52,860 bases of DNA from Oceanospirillaceae bacterium (GTDB lineage Bacteria > Pseudomonadota > Gammaproteobacteria > Pseudomonadales > Balneatricaceae): contig JABXIM010000198.1 of the NCBI GenBank assembly GCA_013373085.1, positions 1-52,860 of the forward strand, written 5' to 3'. Position 1 is the first letter of the stretch. Every line of letters starts with the position of its first letter. A program made the translations under genes and the position numbers. Positions 27,161 to 34,209 of the stretch are shown one piece after another. The notes beneath the pieces were generated by a model. That model was not told the origin of the DNA. It saw only the letters and a program-made list of their open reading frames with translations, and ran no database searches.

Positions 27161-28592
27161 TCACTGCGGGGAGGAGAATTCTGAACACCACCCGGTGTTC
27201 GCTGTTCCGGACGAGCGTGAGCTCGGCGCCGAGGGCGTTGGCCGCATCCTTGGCGACGCTCAAGCCGATCCCGGAGCCCTTCAACGGGCCGCGACGACGG
27301 TTCTGGCCCTGATAGAAGGGGCGAAATATATGTTCGATTTCATTCTCCGGAATGGTTGGGCCGGTATTGCCAATATCGATCATCATCCGGTCGTTTTGGA
27401 CTTGATAACGGATACAGAGTTCTCCCTCCTCATCTCCGTAGTAGATTGCATTGGAGATCAGGTTGCTGAGAATGCGGTGCAGCATTGGGCGGTCGGTCGG
27501 CCAGTGCGCATCCTTCGCAGGGCGATCGAGATGAATGCGTTTCTGTTCGAGCAGCAGTCTGTGGGGTTGCAGCGCCGCATCCAGGCAGCTGTCGAGGCTG
27601 GTGTTGCGGATGTTCAGGGTATTGGGCTGCTGCAGGCGGTTGTAGTCCAGCAGCTGCTCGATCAGTGTCTGCAGCTCGAAACTGTTGCGCTGAATGAGCT
27701 CGACGATTTCGCGCTGGTTGTCCGACAGCGGGCCGGCAACTTCCTCGGCCATCAGGTCCGAGCCTTCGCGCAGCGTGGTCAGAGGTGTCTTCAGCTCATG
27801 TGAAATATGGCGCAGGAAGCGATGCTTTTCCTCTTCCAGCTCGCGCAGGTGGTTCGTCAGCCAGTCCAGCTGTTCGTTGAGATCGACCAGCTCACGTGGC
27901 CCGCGCAGCTGTCCCGCGGTACGGGTATGGCCGTGCCCCAGTGCACGAATACGTTCGATCAGGACGCTGACCGGTTGGCTGATACGAACGCTGAAAAACA
28001 GCATCATCAGCGCCGACAGGGCGATCAGGATTGCTGCCAGCAGCCAGAGCGCCTGCTGGGTGTTGCGCGCCTGCAGATCCAGCTCGGCCAGGCGCTGTTC
28101 CAGCTGGCGGTTGCTCTGGGTGATGAGCTCATCGGTGAGCAGTACCAGCTGTTCGAGTAACGGTGCGCCGACCTCGGTGTCCTGGGCGGCCTCGATCTGG
28201 CCGAGGGTTTCGTGCAGGGATGGGATGACAGGATTGCCGTCCAAGGCAAAACTCTGGATGTCGAGCAGGTTGCGGTAGTCGCCCAGCTGTTGTTTGAGTC
28301 GTTCGCGGATTTCGTCCCGCTTCAGAATGGCGTACTGGCGCGCCGAGCGCAGGATATCTTCGGCGAGAATGTCGAGCTGCAGATTCCGGCGACTGATATC
28401 CAGAGACAGTCGGGCCTCGTCACGCCCCTGGCGCGCTTGAGAGACCAGTTCGTTGCTGGCCTGAACAAGTAGTATGCCCAAGGGCGTAACCACGAGCAGA
28501 AATGCCAGCAGTACGAGCTGACGAAGCGAACCTGCTCGCCAGCGATGGGGCCGGGTCATATGGGGTGGCTGTAGCTCGATGACGGTATTCAA
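27153..28592 (-). CDS. glrK: Sensor histidine kinase GlrK (QseE)
   Basis: 479 residues. Membrane helices at about 26-46 and 182-203 bracket a 135-residue helical periplasmic sensor domain. HAMP follows, then HisKA with phospho-acceptor His265 in LRHISHELKTPLTTLREGSD, and HATPase_c with N box LISNAIYYGDEEG and G boxes DIGNTG and GSGIGLSV. First gene of the glrK-qseG-glrR operon; it phosphorylates GlrR. No -24/-12 promoter was recognised upstream. Confidence 0.92.
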   Translation of the reverse strand: MNTVIELQPPHMTRPHRWRAGSLRQLVLLAFLLVVTPLGILLVQASNELVSQARQGRDEARLSLDISRRNLQLDILAEDILRSARQYAILKRDEIRERLKQQLGDYRNLLDIQSFALDGNPVIPSLHETLGQIEAAQDTEVGAPLLEQLVLLTDELITQSNRQLEQRLAELDLQARNTQQALWLLAAILIALSALMMLFFSVRISQPVSVLIERIRALGHGHTRTAGQLRGPRELVDLNEQLDWLTNHLRELEEEKHRFLRHISHELKTPLTTLREGSDLMAEEVAGPLSDNQREIVELIQRNSFELQTLIEQLLDYNRLQQPNTLNIRNTSLDSCLDAALQPHRLLLEQKRIHLDRPAKDAHWPTDRPMLHRILSNLISNAIYYGDEEGELCIRYQVQNDRMMIDIGNTGPTIPENEIEHIFRPFYQGQNRRRGPLKGSGIGLSVAKDAANALGAELTLVRNSEHRVVFRILLPAVSD

Positions 28593-28664
28593 TTGTCCAT
28601 TTTAGTCCGACTGTCGTTAAGCGGCGACATCCAGCTGTCGCGTCTACCCGCATTTGCGCCAGGG

Positions 28665-28928
28665 TCAGGCGCGGAAGCGTCTTAGCTCTTCTGGGCTCAG
28701 GAAGCCATCGAGATCCAGGTCCATGCGATAGAACGCGCTTTTCAGGCGCTCGTCCTGCTTGGCTTCCAGAAAGCTGAGCCGACCATCGGCATTGCGGTCG
28801 AGGTCGTTGAAGGCTGGGTGTGCGTGGCTGGGTAGCGGTTTGACGTGCGTGTCTTGCGCAGCCGGCTGTGCGATGGCGATCGCAGAGGCGAGGGTGGCGC
28901 TGCCGAGCACGGCGGCAACTGATTTCAT
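28665..28928 (-). CDS. Small secreted EF-hand protein
   Basis: 87 residues from ATG 28928, chosen because AAGGAGCG stands just upstream and the signal peptide (MKSVAAVLGSATLASAIAIA) begins there; a 27-codon extension lacks both. Two calcium loops: DRNADGRLSFLE and DLDLDGFLSPEE, separated by a longer helix than usual. Probably a periplasmic calcium-binding protein. Like the gene at 10842 it is preceded by an AT-rich segment. Confidence 0.82.
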   Translation of the reverse strand: MKSVAAVLGSATLASAIAIAQPAAQDTHVKPLPSHAHPAFNDLDRNADGRLSFLEAKQDERLKSAFYRMDLDLDGFLSPEELRRFRA

Positions 28929-29224
28929 AGGGCGCTCCTTGTCAGTACTACACAACCGTTTGGATAATACAATTTTCACGCCATGCATAAAAAAGTATTT
29001 GTAAAACAATAGCTTGAAGTATTTGGCTATTTGCGGTGCTTCATCTTTTAGCCCTGTGTCGAGACGATAGGCAAGATGATGTGTCTCTATATGGATACAA
29101 TAGCGTATATGATGGTATTGATTCTATAAAAATCAAATACTTATGGTGTTGTGTTTTGGCGACATTAGGGGCGAGCGGCGGTCGCCTGCTCTTATCGGGG
29201 GCATCTTGTGCTGCCTATGCCGCT

Positions 29225-29500
29225 CTATCCTTTTTTGCCGGTTTCGGTCATCAGTTCCCGGGGCGCGTTGTCGCGGCTGGCCGTTGAAGGCTCGCTTGCG
29301 TCGTCAGGGGCGCTGGAAATCCTGCGCGATGTTGGCTTGGTGGCTGCGGAGTCTGAGGGTTCCGAGCTGTCGTCCGACTGAATTTCATGGGGGGCAAGTG
29401 TAAGCGGCTGGGCCGGGCTGGGTTTCAAGGCCTGGTTGGCGGTTGCCAGCGCGGCGGCTGCAACCAGGGTCGCAAAGCCGAGCAAAACGGATGTTTTCAT
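29225..29500 (-). CDS. Small secreted Ser/Ala-rich protein
   Basis: 91 residues. Signal peptide MKTSVLLGFATLVAAAALATA followed by a disordered chain rich in Ser, Asp, Pro and Thr (SDDSSEPSDSAATKPTSRR) with no recognisable domain. AAGGAG lies 8 bases before the ATG on the minus strand. It is next to the EF-hand gene on the same strand, 296 bp away, and has the same type of signal peptide and ribosome site; the two may respond together, but no shared function can be claimed. Confidence 0.65.
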   Translation of the reverse strand: MKTSVLLGFATLVAAAALATANQALKPSPAQPLTLAPHEIQSDDSSEPSDSAATKPTSRRISSAPDDASEPSTASRDNAPRELMTETGKKG

Positions 29501-29952
29501 GGAGCACTCCTTGCGAGATCGATCGCTGCATTAGACTCCTGGTTTAATACAAGAACTGCGCCATTTTTTTAAAATTATATTTAAATCAATTATTTATTTG
29601 ATTTTGTGCGGCGGCGCCGGGCGGCTGGGCGGAATTTCCATCCGTTTGCGCCTGGCCGGTGTCGCCAGGCGGGGACGTAGCGGCGAATGATGTAAAAAAG
29701 AGAGTTAAAACAGATCGTTAGCAATAGTCCACACAATGGTGGTGTGTGCGGTGCTGGAAGGGTTCTGTGATGGGTCGACGAAAGGCGGGTTAGCGCATTG
29801 TTGAAACATAGAAGAGCATGGGGGCTCTTGGCCGGGTGGCTGCTGTTTACCGAGCTGCCCGGCCGGTGCAGTGCCGCTTCAGAGGATGTGGAGTCTGGAA
29901 ATCGTCGGCGCGGTTCGTGCGATGATAATCCCTCTGTCGATCGGGAGGCGGC
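29501..29952. other. 452-bp gene-poor region
   Basis: The part next to the small secreted gene is AT-rich (29560-29610) and probably holds its promoter. A strong hairpin, CGCCTGGC/GCCAGGCG, lies at 29649-29671. The frame from 29798 has a signal-peptide-like start but runs antisense into the dodecin gene and is not called. Confidence 0.5.
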
Positions 29953-30159
29953 TCAATCGAGTCGGAAACCGATCTTAACGACGACCTGGTAGTGGGCAAT
30001 CTTGCCGTCTCGGATATGGCCGCGCATCTCGGTGACCTCGAACCAGTCAAGATGATCCAGAGATGCGGCTGCTTTTTCGACCGCTTTTTTCACTGCATCG
30101 TCATAGCCGGTGCTCGACGAGCCGGCAACTTCGATCAGTTTGTAGACATGGTCGGACAT
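29953..30159 (-). CDS. Dodecin family flavin-binding protein
   Basis: 68 residues, the usual size. Dodecins form dodecameric shells that store or buffer flavin (or CoA). The pattern VYKLIEVAGSSSTGYDDAVKKAVEKA, then LDWFEVTEMRGHIRDG with the flavin-stacking Trp, and a final strand HYQVVVKIGFRLD, is diagnostic. GAGAGATTCC precedes the ATG on the minus strand. Directly downstream of the FAH-family gene, so possibly cotranscribed. Confidence 0.92.
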   Translation of the reverse strand: MSDHVYKLIEVAGSSSTGYDDAVKKAVEKAAASLDHLDWFEVTEMRGHIRDGKIAHYQVVVKIGFRLD

Positions 30160-30193
30160 AAGGAATCTCTCCTGGGCGTTTTAGGTCCCTTAA

Positions 30194-31060
30194 TTAATAG
30201 CAGGCGGTATCCGGTTCTTCGATGATCGGGTTGCACAATTCCCCGATTCCCTCGATCTCGACCCTGACCCGGTCGCCCGGTTTCATGTAGCCGCGGGGTT
30301 TCATGGCCACGCCGACGCCGGAACTGGTGCCGGTGGCGATGATGTCGCCGGGCTCCAGGGTGCAAACGGTCGACAGTGTCGCAACCAACTGATAGCAATC
30401 GAAAATCAGGTGGCGGGTGTTGGTGTGCTGCCTGAGTTCGTCATTAACCCAGGTCTTAAGCTCGAGGTTGTGCGGATCGAGCGCGTCGGCGGTCACGATC
30501 CAGGGGCCGAGGGGGCCGTGGGTATCGAAGGACTTGCCGAGGGTCCAGGTTGGCGCCTTGATCTGCCAGTCCCGCACCGAAACGTCGTTGGCGATGGTAT
30601 AGCCGGCAATTACATCCGCCGCTTTGTCTGCAGGCACGTGACGGCAGCGGCGACCGATAATGATTGCCAGCTCGCCTTCATAGTCGAGCTTCTCCGACAC
30701 GCGCGGCCGGTGGACCGGCATTCCGGGGCCCGTCACGCAGGTGGTCTGCTTGTTGAAGAAGGTGGGGAACTCGGGGCGCTCGAGGCCGGTTTCGGCGATA
30801 TGATCCGCGTAGTTGAGGCCGACGGCGAGGTACTTCCCGGGTCGGGGGACCGGCGCGAGCAGGCGAACTGCGTCGAGCGGAATGCCCGCGACGCCTTCAT
30901 CGGCCAGTTGCTGCAGCCGTTGCAGTGCGGGCCGCCCTGCGCTGAGCAGGCCTATCATATCCCCGGGCAGCGTCGGGTCGAGTGCGGTATCGATCACGCG
31001 GTTGTCGATGAGCGCGCCGGCACCAGTTCGGTTCTGGTATTCAAAGCTGATCAGTTTCAT
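30194..31060 (-). CDS. Fumarylacetoacetate hydrolase family protein
   Basis: 288 residues, FAH fold. Metal ligands are in DYEGELAIIIGRRC and the Asp of TIANDVSVRDWQ; the C-terminal GDIIATGTSSGVGVAMKPRGYMKPGD closes the active site. Members act as 2-keto-acid hydratases, acylpyruvases or oxaloacetate decarboxylases; the sequence does not decide between them. It is preceded 20 bp upstream by a small open frame and followed by a dodecin gene, all on the minus strand. Confidence 0.88.
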   Translation of the reverse strand: MKLISFEYQNRTGAGALIDNRVIDTALDPTLPGDMIGLLSAGRPALQRLQQLADEGVAGIPLDAVRLLAPVPRPGKYLAVGLNYADHIAETGLERPEFPTFFNKQTTCVTGPGMPVHRPRVSEKLDYEGELAIIIGRRCRHVPADKAADVIAGYTIANDVSVRDWQIKAPTWTLGKSFDTHGPLGPWIVTADALDPHNLELKTWVNDELRQHTNTRHLIFDCYQLVATLSTVCTLEPGDIIATGTSSGVGVAMKPRGYMKPGDRVRVEIEGIGELCNPIIEEPDTACY

Positions 31061-31080
31061 GGGGCTTTTCGGAGTTGGGG

Positions 31081-31215
31081 TTACTGTGAAGCGGGGCCTA
31101 GCCTGCCCTTCGGAATGTCGAGCGCCTGCCAGTCCCGGGTCTCGGTTATCATGCCGGTCGCGGTCTTCTGGATCGTTGCGAAGTTGGCTTGACCAAATTC
31201 AGCCGGTCTCGCCAT
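31081..31215 (-). CDS. Small unrecognised ORF upstream of the FAH gene (44 aa)
   Basis: 44 codons starting MARPAEFGQANFATIQ with AGAGAGG 8 bases before the ATG, ending 20 bases before the FAH start. Good ribosome site and same-strand placement suggest it is translated, perhaps as a leader of the FAH gene. It has no recognised domain, signal peptide or Cys/His cluster, and could be the remaining start of a decayed enzyme. Confidence 0.4.
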   Translation of the reverse strand: MARPAEFGQANFATIQKTATGMITETRDWQALDIPKGRLGPASQ

Positions 31216-31282
31216 TCATGTATCCTCTCTGATCGGGACTTGTACATAGGTTCCACAATAAAGTCAGAATTACACTTATAAG

Positions 31283-32308
31283 ATGAGTGATTTGAACATT
31301 CAACGGGTTTTAGGTCTGGCGCTGCTGGTCGTACTGCCGGGCTGTGCGAATTTAAGTACCCCTGCGATACCGGACGACGGTATAGGGCTTCGGGGGATAG
31401 TGTCGCCCCGTGGAGACAGGTGGGCGCTTCAGCATTGCTATTCCCGCAAGCTGTCCCTGCTGAGTGATCCGCAACAGCTGCTGGCGCCTTTGTACGCAGA
31501 CAGAGCGCCCTTGCCGGGGTTGCCGGTATACGCCGAGCTTGAAGTCTCCGATGACGATGAGGTGCGGCGAATGCTGTTGCTCGGTGGAGATGTGGCTGCC
31601 TGCCGGGCGGAGCTCGATGGCGTCGAGCTGCGCGCGGCGGGCGCCGATCCCGACTGGGAGGCGGACTTGCAGAAAGGCATCCTGGAGGTTCGGGATCAGT
31701 CTCGCCTGTTGCGGCTCAGGTTCAAGGTCGAGGAGGCGTCGTCGACAGGGCGATATGAGCGCCGCTGGCACGGTCGCATTACAGCACCGGGGATGCCTGA
31801 GCAGCGCGTCGAGCTTGGTGTGCGTGGAGGTGGCTGCGAGGATCTTAGCGGGATCTGGTACGGTCTTGAAGCGTTTATGACGCTGAATGACGACACTTAT
31901 CGTGGCTGCGCGCGTTACGGCGATTGGACGAAGGAGGCGCTGGCCGGGCATTACCTGAGCGAGCTGGTGACCGACAAGGGAATGGTGCGCAGTGTCGAGC
32001 TGACGCTAACAAGCGACGGATTGGCGTCGTTGCGGGATGAGTATCAGGAGCGCGGTGTCACGGAACGAAGTGGGCGCTGGCGGCTGATGCCGAGTGGCAA
32101 ACTTATGCTGCACCTGTTACAGCGTGATGGCCGTAATGAGCAGCACCTGCGCCTGTTTAGCCGACGCCTGGATGGCACCCTTGTTCTCGAGGGGGAGGGA
32201 CCCGAGTTCGAGCCTTACGGTCTGCGCCTGGCGCCCGCTGATAACGTGGGCGAGGGCGTGGGAGCAGCCGTGGGAGCGTCCGTGGGAGCGGCGCCTCGCC
32301 GCGAATGA
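31283..32308 (+). CDS. Hypothetical lipoprotein with REP-derived C-terminus
   Basis: 341 residues. Lipobox LVVLPGCAN gives a lipoprotein anchored at about Cys21. The chain appears to hold two beta-rich parts: residues about 35-185 (AELEVSDDDEVRRMLLLGGD, LRLRFKVEE) and about 195-320 (GRWRLMPSGKLMLHLLQRDG, resembling the NlpE-like lipocalin fold). I do not recognise it firmly. The last 17 residues (GVGAAVGASVGAAPRRE) come from a REP element with a triplicated unit, meaning the original stop was lost or the repeat inserted at the end. It precedes the capsule leader on the same strand. Confidence 0.7.
   Translation: MSDLNIQRVLGLALLVVLPGCANLSTPAIPDDGIGLRGIVSPRGDRWALQHCYSRKLSLLSDPQQLLAPLYADRAPLPGLPVYAELEVSDDDEVRRMLLLGGDVAACRAELDGVELRAAGADPDWEADLQKGILEVRDQSRLLRLRFKVEEASSTGRYERRWHGRITAPGMPEQRVELGVRGGGCEDLSGIWYGLEAFMTLNDDTYRGCARYGDWTKEALAGHYLSELVTDKGMVRSVELTLTSDGLASLRDEYQERGVTERSGRWRLMPSGKLMLHLLQRDGRNEQHLRLFSRRLDGTLVLEGEGPEFEPYGLRLAPADNVGEGVGAAVGASVGAAPRRE
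32258..32305 (+). repeat. REP element with triplicated 5' unit (copy 5)
   Basis: Three successive GTGGGAGC starts (32258, 32270, 32282), the last continuing GTGGGAGCGGCGCCTCGCCG then CGAA. The 12-bp spacing is kept, giving the repeated residues AVGAS in the lipoprotein. Its inverted partner is missing. Confidence 0.8.
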
Positions 32309-32733
32309 CGCCGACGCCCTTTCAGGCCCTGGGCAACTCCGCGGGCGACACGACTGGGCTTGGGTAACGAGCCGGGTAAAGCAGGCGTCGCGATGGTGGA
32401 ATTCGCTCCACCCATTATCACCCCAATCACCCCACCACTCACCGTTCACGACTTATTTCCGTAACCTTTAGACCTTAGAGTCCATACGGTATTTTGGCCC
32501 ATAACTTGCTTCTGTTACTGCTTGATAATTAATTGATTTCCGTTATTGCTGAATTGCTGCGCCCACGGCTCGTTGAGGGTTAACCACTAGGAAAAACTCC
32601 TATGGTAACGGCGCGCAAAGTCTGGAATGATGGAGAGCTTTTTGCAGGCGCAGCATGTTTTCTGTACAGCGGTCGCCTGGCTGTTGAAAATCGGTTCCCG
32701 GGGTGTTGAGGATTACCCGACGAACAACCTTCG

Positions 32734-32745
32734 GGCGGTAGCGTG
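32734..32745 (+). promoter_or_regulatory. ops element (RfaH recruitment site)
   Basis: GGCGGTAGCGTG is an exact 12-base match to the ops element of JUMPstart sequences. RNA polymerase pauses there and the exposed non-template strand recruits the NusG paralogue RfaH, which suppresses Rho and couples translation over long operons. It lies 266 bases before the first capsule gene, in the direction of the locus. Flanking CCTTC/GAAGG may form a hairpin around it. Confidence 0.85.
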
Positions 32746-32976
32746 TCCGGAAGGATGTTGAGGTATCTGCCGCTACCGGTCGCCTTGTGAGCCCTCCGTG
32801 CAGGATAGTAGAATTTCTGCCGGTTGCAGTATCCCGGCACTGTCCGTAGGGTGCTGTGATCAATGTGAAGTAAACCGCTTCTGCGGCGGCACGGGACAGC
32901 GGTCTGCCGCAGGTCGGAGCAGGTCCAGGGTGGGCATGTCGGCAAGGGGCGGAGCAGCCCCGTTACCAGTATTGCG

Positions 32977-32999
32977 GGACCCGGCGCAAAGGCGGGTCC
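32977..32999 (+). other. Hairpin before the first capsule gene
   Basis: GGACCCG (32977-32983) and CGGGTCC (32993-32999), 7-bp GC-rich stem, 12 bases before the start codon at 33012, with GAGAGGG in between as ribosome site. It may shape translation initiation. Confidence 0.45.
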
Positions 33000-33011
33000 G
33001 AGAGGGCATAG

Positions 33012-33581
33012 ATGTCCGAATTATCCATTACAGCGTTGGTTGGCAGCGGCGGTGACGTGCTGCAATGTGGTTACACCAGTCTCAGGGAACAGGCTCGCTC
33101 GCTCGAGCGTCTGGCGGCTTCCATCGATGAACGCTTCGTCAAGGCCGTGCGCCTGCTACTTGCATGCAAGGGGCAGATCATTGTTGCGGGACAGCATGAC
33201 GCGGCGCAACGGCTGGCTTCAGGCCTTAACGACGCGGGTTGTGCAGTGCGCTCACTGTCGCCGGGAACCGCCTGCCGGAAAACGCTGATGGCGGCGAGGC
33301 CTGAAGACCTGGTGGTGCTGTTAGCCTCCGAGGACCTATGGTCCGCATGCATCGACAGTCCCGCCAGCAAGCTGGTGATCGGTTGTTCATCGGACCAGGG
33401 GGGCGATGCTGATGCTGCTCTTCACCTTCCGGTGGTGGTTGACGCCGCATCCTGCCCGTCACATCTTTTGCCAGCGGTTCAAGAGCTGGCGCTGCTGGCG
33501 CAGGTTGATGCACTGGCCTCAACTGTCATGACACAGCGGCAACGAGCACTCGGCGATGCCGCCCAGCTGATGGCGGAATAA
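33012..33581 (+). CDS. Degenerate KpsF-like SIS-domain protein (no CBS domains)
   Basis: 189 residues. The N-terminus (ITALVGSGGDVLQCGYTSLR, then EQARSLERLAASIDERFVKAV) aligns well with the true KpsF at 47090 (ISEQAKALNSLSASLDAEFVYAVKLIL), and the register continues through the SIS fold. But GMGKSGHIGRK is replaced by VAGQHDAAQRL, and ISNSGETDE by LASEDLWSA, so the sugar-phosphate and catalytic residues are gone; both CBS repeats are missing. Probably a non-enzymatic paralogue, perhaps binding KpsF or sensing a sugar phosphate. First gene after the ops leader. The gene reads cleanly and keeps GC-rich codons, so it is not a fresh pseudogene. Confidence 0.65.
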   Translation: MSELSITALVGSGGDVLQCGYTSLREQARSLERLAASIDERFVKAVRLLLACKGQIIVAGQHDAAQRLASGLNDAGCAVRSLSPGTACRKTLMAARPEDLVVLLASEDLWSACIDSPASKLVIGCSSDQGGDADAALHLPVVVDAASCPSHLLPAVQELALLAQVDALASTVMTQRQRALGDAAQLMAE

Positions 33582-33610
33582 CAATTTTACATAAGGGACT
33601 TGTGTCACAG

Positions 33611-34000
33611 ATGTATCAGATAAGTACCGGTCGCGCGAAAGCGGCCATTGGCATGCTGGCCGTCCTGGTTTTGGCCGGCTGCAGCAGTTCCCAGACAAGG
33701 GATGGCTACAGCGCATCCGCCCAGCCGCCGGTCGTATCCAAAGGCCAGGCCTTGTCTCAGGAGGTCTCTGAATTTCTGGCCACCGGCGCAGGCCAGTCCA
33801 CACGCTATTTTGCCAGTACCTACTGGGGCGATAATGTCGAGCTGACCACCGACTCGATTTACTATGCCGCCAGCGGCCGGAACTGCCGCCAGGTAACCGT
33901 TAATACCATGACCGGCACCTCCGCCAGCCGCTGGCTCGCCTGCGACGCCGGTAACGGTCTGTGGGTGGCGGTACGTCCGCTGGCTTCGGGCGCTCGGTAA
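33611..34000 (+). CDS. Small lipoprotein of the capsule locus
   Basis: 129 residues from ATG 33611 (an in-frame GTG at 33602 is too close to AAGGGA). Lipobox VLVLAGCSSS. The mature domain (ALSQEVSEFLATGAGQST, YWGDNVELTTDSIYYAASGR, RWLACDAGNGLWVAVRPL) has two Cys that could pair, and resembles short surface-antigen-like lipoproteins seen in polysaccharide clusters. Function is unknown. It lies between the SIS-like gene and kpsD, so an outer-membrane accessory role in export is plausible. Confidence 0.65.
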   Translation: MYQISTGRAKAAIGMLAVLVLAGCSSSQTRDGYSASAQPPVVSKGQALSQEVSEFLATGAGQSTRYFASTYWGDNVELTTDSIYYAASGRNCRQVTVNTMTGTSASRWLACDAGNGLWVAVRPLASGAR

Positions 34001-34209
34001 CCAGAATCGTAGGATGGGTTAGCGGCGCAATGGTATTGATTCGATTGGCCGACACCAGGCTCGGGCGCCGCGTGACCGCCATGGATGGCGGAAATCCTTA
34101 AAACGCAGGAGCGGTTTTCAGGGAACCCATCATAGGCGCCGAAGGCGCCTTGATATCCGTCGGCAGCGGACGGCCTTCCTCCGTCGCTGGCCTATAGGGA
34201 AGTCCAAAC

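Larger units (their letters stand above)
32309..33011 (+). promoter_or_regulatory. 703-bp leader of the capsule operon (JUMPstart-type)
   Basis: No gene. In order: a GGTGGAATTCGCTCCACCC palindrome (32395-32413); an AT-rich promoter-like part (about 32500-32560) where TTGATA and TATTGC are spaced by 16 bases; a hairpin ACCACTAGGA/TCCTATGGT (32583-32606); the ops element at 32734-32745; and a GGACCCG/CGGGTCC hairpin (32977-32999) before the first gene. A long untranslated leader with ops is the hallmark of RfaH-controlled polysaccharide operons. The promoter itself is uncertain. Confidence 0.6.

Noticed and set aside
29798-29992. 64-codon plus frame with a signal-peptide-like start
   Set aside because: Starts with TTG, no ribosome site, and its second half is antisense to the dodecin gene.
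32798-33055. 85-codon frame in the capsule leader
   Set aside because: Cys/Arg-rich with no domain; overlaps the start of the SIS-like gene, and lies in an untranslated leader with ops.
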